This document shows, piece by piece, positions 1-5,572 of a stretch of 6,020 nt of DNA. Position 1 is the first letter of the stretch, and each line of letters begins with the position of its first letter. Made by a program: the position numbers and the translations under genes. This DNA is from Helicobacteraceae bacterium (GTDB taxonomy: Bacteria > Campylobacterota > Campylobacteria > Campylobacterales > SZUA-545), in NCBI GenBank assembly GCA_031276985.1, contig JAISMA010000171.1, positions 1-6,020 on the forward strand, written 5' to 3'. The notes below the pieces were generated by a model. It was given only the letters and a program-made list of their open reading frames with translations, ran no database searches and was not told the origin of the DNA.

Positions 1-612
1 TTTTGCGGTTGCGGCACAACAATAGAAGCGGCGATCAAAAACAATCGCCAATGGATAGGGTGCGATATTGCGATACACTCGATCAAGCTAATACAAGATA
101 CAAGAATACAAAAATACGGTCTTAAAGAAAACGCCAATTACGCGATCGAAGGTATTCCGCAATCAACGGAACAAGCACGATATTTATTTGAGCGCGATCC
201 GTTCCAATTCCAATATTGGGCGATCGAAAAAACGGGCGGATTCTGCTCTAATAAAAAAACGGCGGACAAGGGTATCGACGGACGTATATATTTTGAAACG
301 CAAAAGGCGCTTTGCAGCATGGTTTTATCGGTTAAAGGCGGAAATATCAAACCTAGCGATATACGCGATCTGCGCGGCGTTCTTGAGCGTGAAAGCGGAA
401 CGGAATTGGCGGGATTTATCTGCCTTAAAGAGCCGACCAAAGCCATGAAAGAAGAGGCGGACGCGGCGGGATATTACGAATATCGCGGAGTTAAATATCC
501 TAGAATACAGATATTAACGGTTCAGGATATTTTTGAGGGCAAAATATGGCGTTGCCCTTCCGTCGTAAAAACGATCAGAAAAGACGGCGGGCAAACGTTT
601 TTGGCGATATAA
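1..612 (+). CDS. DNA methyltransferase, C-terminal part, with nuclease-like tail domain (5' truncated by window)
   Basis: The reading frame is open from base 1 to the TAA at 610-612, giving 203 residues of a longer protein. It opens with FCGCGTT (residues 1-7), the S-adenosylmethionine-binding glycine motif of N4-cytosine/N6-adenine DNA methyltransferases, followed by RQWIGCDIA (residues 16-24), the usual next strand. The catalytic (D/N)PP(Y/W) motif would lie upstream, outside the window. Residues 68-180 form an extra domain with DKGIDG (89-94) and SVKGG (110-114), then a conserved-looking DIRDLRG (120-126). This arrangement recalls Mrr-like/PD-(D/E)XK nuclease folds, with Asp93 and Lys112 as candidate metal-site residues, but the acidic residue two before the lysine is Ser110, so nuclease activity is uncertain. 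The family is known from stand-alone and phage-type methyltransferases as well as restriction systems. The gene converges on the cooS-like gene with 10 bp between stop codons. Target sequence cannot be deduced. Confidence 0.85.
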   Translation, partial: FCGCGTTIEAAIKNNRQWIGCDIAIHSIKLIQDTRIQKYGLKENANYAIEGIPQSTEQARYLFERDPFQFQYWAIEKTGGFCSNKKTADKGIDGRIYFETQKALCSMVLSVKGGNIKPSDIRDLRGVLERESGTELAGFICLKEPTKAMKEEADAAGYYEYRGVKYPRIQILTVQDIFEGKIWRCPSVVKTIRKDGGQTFLAI

Positions 613-647
613 CGCGCCTACTTCACGCAAAGGCGTTGGCGCGTTTT
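611..647 (+). terminator. Terminator-like hairpin at the convergent junction
   Basis: A perfect 8-bp inverted repeat, AACGCGCC (611-618) and GGCGCGTT (638-645), encloses a smaller ACGC/GCGT stem (625-628 and 633-636). It is followed by a short T run (644-647). It begins at the methyltransferase stop codon and extends over the last codons of the cooS-like gene on the other strand. On the plus strand it resembles a weak Rho-independent terminator. On the minus strand the stem is followed by only a short AT stretch, so a bidirectional role is doubtful. Confidence 0.4.
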
Positions 648-2596
648 GCCTCCAGATCAAGCGCGATCTCTTCCGCAAGCGCGATCGGATCAAGATTTAC
701 CCGCATTACGCCGTCAAGCAGTTCTCCGCTTTCGCGGTAGAGCCAATCGGAAACGGCGCTAGAGCCTTGAACGGGCGGATATACGCAGTGATAGGAGTTC
801 ATTCCTAAAACCCTAAACGCGCTTGATGCGCCCAAACCCTTTTCGTTTGACCATTCGGGACTTGCGAAGGCAAACGGCATATCTTTGATCGGCTTATTCG
901 CAAGCGCGGCAAGCGCCTTGAAAAGCGCCGAAGCGCGCGCGTTGTCCAGACATTCGCCAAGATGCCAGATCGGCGGCAGTTTGCCCGCCAAAAAACGTTG
1001 CAAACCTTCGCCCGCCATTTTCGCGCCGCTTACGGCGCACAAGCCCGCTTTCATCAGCGCAAACGAGGCGCAGCCGTTTGTCAAAACCAGCGCGTTGCGT
1101 TTTATCAGCTCGCAAGCGGTTTGCAAAACCGCCTTTTCGTAGATTACGCGCGGATTGCTACAGCCAACCAGATTGACTACGCCGATAATATCGCCGTTTT
1201 TCAGCGCCGCGACAATTTGCTCCAAACCGACCTCTTGCGTTATGCTCTCCACGCTAAAACCAATGTCCGCCGCGATCTCGTAGTTTGGAATATGGCGCGG
1301 GATATTTTGGCGTTGTTGATGGCTCTCGATCGCGCGCGCGACGATCTTGTCCGCAAGCGCGGCGGCTTCGCCCAAATTGCTATGACGATGATCGAAGCCG
1401 TAAAACTCCGCGCCCGGTAGCCGCGCGGAATCGCTCGTGGTAACGACGACGGTTTTGAAGCAATTTGCAACTTCCATGATCGTGGGAAACACGTCTTGAA
1501 CGTCCGCCACCCACAGATCCAGCGCGCCCGTTCCAACCGCAAGCTCCGCTCCAACGGCGTTACTAAGCGGTATCACGCCGCCGTAGCGATACATCGCGCT
1601 TAACCCCGAACAGCAAACGCCGTAAAACTGTATGCCGCTTGCGCCCAATTCGCGCGCTTTTGTTTGCCATTTTTCGCTTTGCCCCGCTTGAACGATCGCG
1701 CTTACCAGCACGGGCGAATGTCCATGAACGGCGATATTCACGAAGCCTTCTTTTATTGCGCCGAGATTACATCTCATTTCGCCGCGCTTTGGCGGACCAA
1801 AGAGCGAGTCCATAGCGATTGAGCTGCCCAAAACGCTGCTCCACGAAAACGCCAGAGCGCAACGCAAAAACTGCTTCATCACGTTGCGCCAATCGCCGTC
1901 CGTCCCCGTGCTTGTGCGGTGAAACGCCTCGAATACCTCGTGCGTGGCGCTAACGGGCAAAATATCCAGCTTCTCCCACAGCTCTATTCGCTCTTTGGTA
2001 GCAAAAGCCCTAAGCGTTTTATGATCGGCGGGCAGCGTACGGGATAAATCCGCCAGCAGCAGATCGGCTAGATCGTTTGCGATCTCGTTTATATCGCGAT
2101 CGGCGGTCGCTATGCCAAGCGCCTTTGCCGAAGCGATAACCTTTTGCGGCGCGGCAATCGGAATGTCCAGCTTGCCCTGCGCCGCCGCTTTCAGCGCGAT
2201 CATTACCTCACGTCCGCGCGCGCCGTGCGCCGCCACGCCCGCGGCGATCATTCTTAGCAGGTTTCGCGCCACGATCAGATCGGCGTCGGCGCTGCAAACG
2301 CCCTTTGGCGCTTTGGCGGTAATTTTGCACGGTCCCATAACGCATATTTTGCAGCATACGCCCGCCAGACCAAAACTACAGTGCGGCTTTTGCGTATCGA
2401 AACGATCGAATGGCGTTTGCAGATTGTTCGCGGCGAAAAACTCCAGCATTTCGCGCGCGGCGGGATCGGGCGTTTGGCTTTTGACTTCGCTTGCGTTTGG
2501 AAAGGTCTTTTTGTACGCCGAGATCGCCTCCGCGTAGTCGTTTGGATTGTCGTGTTGATGATCGTGATGATGATCGAGATCGTGATGTTTGCCCAT
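623..2596 (-). CDS. cooS: CooS-type anaerobic carbon monoxide dehydrogenase catalytic subunit, divergent active site
   Basis: This 657-residue protein has the normal CooS size and order. The family is a cytoplasmic homodimer that interconverts CO and CO2 at a Ni-Fe-S C-cluster. Using C. hydrogenoformans CODH-II numbering from memory, D-cluster cysteines are Cys73 and Cys81, and B-cluster cysteines are Cys82, 85, 90 and 101. C-cluster ligands matched are the His in HGHSP (291-295), Cys328 of the CC pair, Cys479 (GCSNP), Cys509 (NGCAS) and Cys549 (HLGECLDN). The catalytic-type lysine is Lys586 in SPEWSNEK. The ligand expected in D(V/Y)QC is missing: the sequence reads DVQD, with Asp368 encoded by GAC. 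Of the proton-relay histidines only His124 remains; the next three positions are Arg, Glu and Ile. Seven of the first 15 residues are His. The start is ATG at 2596, with AAGGAG six bases upstream and the permease stop 2 bp away, so it is translationally tied to the transporter. No cooF or cooC is adjacent. Family assignment is firm; actual CO activity is not. Confidence 0.93.
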   Translation of the reverse strand: MGKHHDLDHHHDHQHDNPNDYAEAISAYKKTFPNASEVKSQTPDPAAREMLEFFAANNLQTPFDRFDTQKPHCSFGLAGVCCKICVMGPCKITAKAPKGVCSADADLIVARNLLRMIAAGVAAHGARGREVMIALKAAAQGKLDIPIAAPQKVIASAKALGIATADRDINEIANDLADLLLADLSRTLPADHKTLRAFATKERIELWEKLDILPVSATHEVFEAFHRTSTGTDGDWRNVMKQFLRCALAFSWSSVLGSSIAMDSLFGPPKRGEMRCNLGAIKEGFVNIAVHGHSPVLVSAIVQAGQSEKWQTKARELGASGIQFYGVCCSGLSAMYRYGGVIPLSNAVGAELAVGTGALDLWVADVQDVFPTIMEVANCFKTVVVTTSDSARLPGAEFYGFDHRHSNLGEAAALADKIVARAIESHQQRQNIPRHIPNYEIAADIGFSVESITQEVGLEQIVAALKNGDIIGVVNLVGCSNPRVIYEKAVLQTACELIKRNALVLTNGCASFALMKAGLCAVSGAKMAGEGLQRFLAGKLPPIWHLGECLDNARASALFKALAALANKPIKDMPFAFASPEWSNEKGLGASSAFRVLGMNSYHCVYPPVQGSSAVSDWLYRESGELLDGVMRVNLDPIALAEEIALDLEAKRANAFA

Positions 2597-2598
2597 AA

Positions 2599-3357
2599 TT
2601 AGCTCCTTCTATGCCACTGCCGTCTCAAAAACCGCGCGAAAAAATCCAAAATCGCGCCCAAAACGCCAATCCACAAAATCGCGGCGGTAAGCTCCGCGTA
2701 ATCCATGCGATCGCGGCAATCGAGAATAAAATATCCAAGCCCCGCCTGCACTCCTAGCATTTCGGCGGGAACTAGCACGATCCAAATGATTCCGATCGCA
2801 AGACGAACGCCAATCAGCGTGTGATCGACGATTGCGGGGATAATGATTCGCAACAAAACCTCCGTCTTTGTAGCCGAAAGGCTTTTGGCAAGCCGCAGCC
2901 ACTTGGGATCAATCGCCTTAACGCCCGCGGCGGTATTTAAGATGATCGACCACGAAGCGGCGAAGGCAAGCAGAAAATACACGGGCGCGTCTCCCACGCC
3001 AAGCGCGATCACCGCGACGGGCATCCACGAAAGCGGGCTTACCATACGCAAAAACTGAAACAGCAGATTCGCGCTCTGCTCAAACAGCCGCGAAACGCCA
3101 AGCAACAATCCGATCGGCATTCCGATAACCAGCGCGAAAAACAACGCGACAAACACGCGCCGCAAACTATCGACCGTGTGAATCCAGATCGCCTCGTTCG
3201 CGGCGAGATTTGCCGCCGCTTTCAGCGCCGCGATCGGCGCGAAATAGCCCGCCATTGGCGTATCATCGCGTATAAGCGCGATCGTTATATGCCACGCGGC
3301 AAAAAACAGCGCCAAACCAAAAAGCGGCGCTAAAACCTGAAACGCTTTACGCCTCAA
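2599..3357 (-). CDS. ABC transporter permease, NitT/TauT (nitrate/sulfonate/taurine-like) class
   Basis: This is a 252-residue inner-membrane protein of the binding-protein-dependent permease family (BPD_transp_1), and the length is usual for SsuC/TauC/NrtB relatives. Hydrophobic segments lie near residues 8-28, 66-89, 95-120, 124-142, 180-205 and 222-241. The cytoplasmic EAA-type coupling loop is at about 157-177 (AKSLSATKTEVLLRIIIPAI), where the ATPase docks. The following PAEMLGVQAGLGYFI (197-211) is typical of the class. The start is a judgement: TTG at 3357 overlaps the end of the upstream gene by 11 bp and begins MRRK just before the first membrane segment. An in-frame TTG at 3393 would add 12 residues with a larger overlap. 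No ATG is available near the N-terminus. The substrate cannot be read from the sequence. It belongs with the adjacent binding protein and ATPase. Confidence 0.9.
   Translation of the reverse strand: MRRKAFQVLAPLFGLALFFAAWHITIALIRDDTPMAGYFAPIAALKAAANLAANEAIWIHTVDSLRRVFVALFFALVIGMPIGLLLGVSRLFEQSANLLFQFLRMVSPLSWMPVAVIALGVGDAPVYFLLAFAASWSIILNTAAGVKAIDPKWLRLAKSLSATKTEVLLRIIIPAIVDHTLIGVRLAIGIIWIVLVPAEMLGVQAGLGYFILDCRDRMDYAELTAAILWIGVLGAILDFFARFLRRQWHRRS
2603..2608 (-). promoter_or_regulatory. Ribosome binding site of the cooS-like gene
   Basis: On the minus strand AAGGAG lies six bases before the ATG at 2596. It is embedded in the last codons of the permease gene, which supports the ATG start and translation from a shared transcript. 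Confidence 0.7.
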
Positions 3358-4534
3358 TGAGTTCTTTGCGCTCCCAGCCGCCCTCCACGCCAAAGGCTTT
3401 CAGTCCGCCAAGCGATTCGACAGCCTTGCGTACAAACCGCGCGTCTACCAGATCGCCCGCCGCGAAATCGGGATCTAAGGTCTTTAGAAACTCGTTCGCG
3501 CCTTCGACTTTGGTCTCTCTTAACGCTTTGATTAGCTCTTTTGTGTACGAAGGAAACGGATAGGGCTGAAAATCTATGCGCGTATTGTTCCAATTTTTGT
3601 GCGTGTTCGCGCCGTTTTTGGCGTAAAATTTATCCAGATCGGCGTTGGCTAACAGAACCCTTTCAAGCGCCGCTTTTGGAAACGGCGTGTATTTGTTCGC
3701 GCCGTCTTCGGCTAAGATCGCCGCCGTCTCTTTTCGGTGATCGCGCATCCAAAGCTGCGCTTTGACGATTGCGTTTACCACCTTTTGCGACCATTGCGGA
3801 CGCTCGTCGAGGTCTTGCTGGTGTTGAAACACGACGCAGCAGGCGTGATTGTTCCACACGTCGCTCGTAAAACGCGCGATCTTGCCTATGCCCTTTAGCT
3901 CCGCGGCGGCGTTAAACGGCTCCGCCACGATAAAGCCCGCGATCGATTTTTGCGCCAGCGCCGGACCCATATCGGCGGGCGACATCACAACCAGCCTAAC
4001 CCCGTTTGGAGCGAGTTTGGTTTCGTTCGCCGTTACGACGGGATGTAGCCCCTCTTTGCGTAAAATCATCTGAAGCACGACGTTGTGAATGGAATACCAA
4101 AACGGCACCGCCACCGTTTTGCCGCCAAGATCCTTGATTGAATTGATCTCGTTTGCCACGGTTAGCGCCGATCCCGCCATGTGATTCCACGCGGTGATTC
4201 TCGCGGGAAACTTTGAGCCGTACCGCGCCCAAACCGTGATCGGCGAAAGCAGATGAACCACATTAACCTGCCTAGCCATAAACGCTTCCGCCACCTGCGA
4301 CCACGATCGAAACAGGCGCGGCTTTTCGGCGGTCAAACCTTCGGCTTCAAACAGCTTGTTGGCGTGCGCGATTAGTAGCGGCGATCCGTCCGTGATCGGC
4401 AAATAGCCGATCTTAACGCTCTCGTCCGCGTCTTTGCCCGCCGCGTTTGCCGCTTGCGGAACGGCGATCGCGCCCGTTAAAAGCGCGGATAACTTCAAAA
4501 ACTCTCGTCTGGAAATGTCGGGATAAAACGGCAT
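3347..4534 (-). CDS. Tat-exported ABC transporter substrate-binding protein, NrtA/CmpA/SsuA-like
   Basis: This 395-residue periplasmic binding protein captures the solute for the neighbouring permease and ATPase. A twin-arginine signal is clear: SRREFLK (residues 8-14), a hydrophobic stretch (about 15-27), and a probable cleavage site after ANA (29-31). Tat export means it is folded, possibly with a ligand or cofactor, before crossing the membrane. The mature part starts with KIGYLPITDGSPLLIA, typical of the NMT1/THI5-like fold. VAVPFWYSIHNVVLQ (near 140) and FQPYPFPSYTKELI (near 325) resemble the nitrate/bicarbonate-binding NrtA/CmpA group, which is also longer than SsuA. The start is ATG at 4534 because GGAGG sits five bases upstream. 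An in-frame TTG at 4546 would place that ribosome binding site inside the gene. It lies 39 bp after the ATPase gene and overlaps the permease start. The substrate is unknown. Confidence 0.92.
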   Translation of the reverse strand: MPFYPDISRREFLKLSALLTGAIAVPQAANAAGKDADESVKIGYLPITDGSPLLIAHANKLFEAEGLTAEKPRLFRSWSQVAEAFMARQVNVVHLLSPITVWARYGSKFPARITAWNHMAGSALTVANEINSIKDLGGKTVAVPFWYSIHNVVLQMILRKEGLHPVVTANETKLAPNGVRLVVMSPADMGPALAQKSIAGFIVAEPFNAAAELKGIGKIARFTSDVWNNHACCVVFQHQQDLDERPQWSQKVVNAIVKAQLWMRDHRKETAAILAEDGANKYTPFPKAALERVLLANADLDKFYAKNGANTHKNWNNTRIDFQPYPFPSYTKELIKALRETKVEGANEFLKTLDPDFAAGDLVDARFVRKAVESLGGLKAFGVEGGWERKELIEA

Positions 4535-4539
4535 AGAAG

Positions 4540-4544
4540 CCTCC
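4540..4544 (-). promoter_or_regulatory. Ribosome binding site deciding the binding-protein start
   Basis: GGAGG on the minus strand, five bases before ATG 4534. It favours this start over the upstream in-frame TTG at 4546. Confidence 0.75.
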
Positions 4545-4573
4545 AAATATAGTGTTTATCGCGCGCGGCGATC

Positions 4574-5332
4574 TTAATCTTGCTCCAGCCTGAAGCCGAT
4601 CTCCTCTTTTAGGCTAAGGCGCTCAAACTCGGCGCGCGCGTTATGCTCGCCGCTATTTTGCGGCGCTTTGGCGCGAACGTCCCACTCCTCAAAAGAGCTT
4701 ACGCCGCGCCTCATCAGCAAAACGCGATCGGCAAGCAGTATCGCCTCGTCTATGTCGTGCGTTACGATCAGCGCGCTCGCCTCGTGAGCGCGGATAAGGT
4801 TTTTCAGCAACGTTTGGCACGATTTGCGCGTGATCGCGTCCAGCGCCGAAAACGGCTCGTCAAGCAACGCAAGCTCGGCGCGCCTTGCCAACATTCGCGC
4901 AAGCGCCGTTCTTTGCGCCATGCCGCCGCTAAGCTCGCTCGGAAATTTTTTCGCCGCGTCCGACAAACCGACTTCGCTTAACGCCGCCGCCGTTCTTGCT
5001 TTGCGCTCGCGCTTTGGCGTTTTCATGCTCTTTAGCTCCAGCGCCAGCGAAACGTTGCGCTCCACGCTTAACCACGGCAACAGGCTCGGCTCTTGAAAAA
5101 CCGTCGCGATCTTTGGCGAAGCGGCGTTTAATGGCTTGCCGTCAAACAGCGCCACGCCCTCGTTTGGCTTGATCAACGCGCCAGCCACGCTAAGAAGCGA
5201 GGATTTTCCGCAACCAGATTTGCCTATCAGCGCCACGATTTCGCGCGGCTTGATCGCAAACGACAAATTAGAGAAAACAAGATCATTTTGATAGCGCAAG
5301 GTTAGATTACGCGCTTCAAACATTGCGTTCAT
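4574..5332 (-). CDS. ABC transporter ATP-binding protein, NitT/TauT class
   Basis: This 252-residue cytoplasmic ATPase powers the importer and is the first gene of the operon. All motifs are intact: Walker A GKSGCGKSS (37-45), Q-loop Gln80 in VFQEPSLLPW, signature LSGGMAQR (134-141), Walker B ALLDEP with Asp158 and Glu159, a D-loop SALD (162-165), and H-loop His192 in VTHDIDEA. FQEPSLLPW and the HDIDEA segment are typical of the SsuB/TauB/NrtD group. The length is that of a single-domain ATPase with no fused binding domain. The chosen start is ATG at 5332, preceded by GGAGG with a four-base gap. An in-frame TTG at 5350 would place that site inside the gene, and the ATG at 5323 is also possible. 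A 39-bp gap separates it from the binding-protein gene. The sequence does not show the transported solute. Confidence 0.92.
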   Translation of the reverse strand: MNAMFEARNLTLRYQNDLVFSNLSFAIKPREIVALIGKSGCGKSSLLSVAGALIKPNEGVALFDGKPLNAASPKIATVFQEPSLLPWLSVERNVSLALELKSMKTPKRERKARTAAALSEVGLSDAAKKFPSELSGGMAQRTALARMLARRAELALLDEPFSALDAITRKSCQTLLKNLIRAHEASALIVTHDIDEAILLADRVLLMRRGVSSFEEWDVRAKAPQNSGEHNARAEFERLSLKEEIGFRLEQD

Positions 5333-5336
5333 GCTA

Positions 5337-5341
5337 CCTCC
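5337..5341 (-). promoter_or_regulatory. Ribosome binding site of the ATPase gene
   Basis: GGAGG on the minus strand lies four bases before ATG 5332. It rules out the extended TTG start at 5350, which would include this site as codons. Confidence 0.65.
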
Positions 5342-5362
5342 GCTATTCAAAAATGATTGGTA

Positions 5363-5368
5363 AGTATA
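5363..5368 (-). promoter_or_regulatory. Candidate -10 box for the transporter-cooS operon
   Basis: On the minus strand TATACT lies about 30 bases before ATG 5332, within an AT-rich stretch (5351-5385) that stands out from its surroundings. No good -35 hexamer lies 16-18 bases upstream, so it would be an extended or weak promoter, or one lacking a -35 as in some Campylobacterota. Predicted from pattern and position only. Confidence 0.35.
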
Positions 5369-5377
5369 TCGATAAAC
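5364..5377. promoter_or_regulatory. Near-palindrome overlapping the candidate promoter (possible operator)
   Basis: GTATATCGATAAAC is a 14-bp palindrome with one mismatched pair, centred on TATCGATA, and it covers most of the candidate -10 box. One half, GTTTATCG, recurs at 4554-4561 in the leader of the binding-protein gene. This could be a repressor site; no regulator is visible in the window. Confidence 0.3.
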
Positions 5378-5387
5378 ATTTTAATCC

Positions 5388-5427
5388 GCGCTACGTTACG
5401 GCGCGTATTGTCGATCGGCGCTACGTT
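5388..5427. repeat. 10-bp direct repeat GCGCTACGTT with 30-bp period
   Basis: GCGCTACGTT occurs at 5388-5397 and exactly again at 5418-5427. The 30-bp period is close to three helical turns, so proteins bound to both copies would sit on the same face of the DNA. The copies lie just upstream of the candidate operon promoter, where an activator could bind. A function is inferred from position only. Confidence 0.4.
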
Positions 5428-5572
5428 TTGATCGGCTGATTGGCGCGGCGACGGGTTTGCAAGGCGCGGCGCGGCGGGCGCGAAAGTAAACGGATTTATT
5501 CGACAAGCGCTAAACTTGCGCCTTGCAAATCAAAACGTTTCGCTCTTTTGCGGACGAATAAAGGAAAACGTT

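Larger units (their letters stand above)
5333..5572. other. Divergent intergenic region
   Basis: These 240 bases separate the start of the minus-strand operon from the plus-strand ICMT-like gene. The part next to the operon is AT-rich with the candidate promoter. The middle (about 5440-5485) is a G/C-rich stretch of repeated GGCGCGGC-like words. Before the plus-strand gene I see TAAACT (5511-5516) as a poor -10 candidate and no convincing -35. No RNA gene or riboswitch was recognised. Confidence 0.5.

Noticed and set aside
138..446. A 102-codon minus-strand open frame opposite the methyltransferase
   Set aside because: The plus-strand frame carries clear family motifs across the same bases; the antisense product resembles nothing recognisable.
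962..1420. A 152-codon open frame on the plus strand inside the cooS-like gene
   Set aside because: It lies wholly antisense to a well-supported conserved gene, has no recognisable motifs or clear ribosome binding site, and its openness follows from the G/C-rich codon pattern of the real gene.
3358..3393. Longer permease starting at TTG 3393
   Set aside because: It would overlap the binding-protein gene by 47 bp and add 12 residues of non-family sequence. TTG 3357 is preferred, although neither start has a strong ribosome binding site.
4535..4546. Upstream TTG start for the binding protein, adding four residues
   Set aside because: The ideal GGAGG would then be inside the coding sequence; ATG 4534 has it at five-base spacing and gives a standard Tat signal.
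5440..5485. G/C-rich repeated GGCGCGGC words as a possible structured RNA or quadruplex
   Set aside because: G runs are mostly two or three bases and irregularly spaced, and no stable paired structure or known RNA motif could be recognised.
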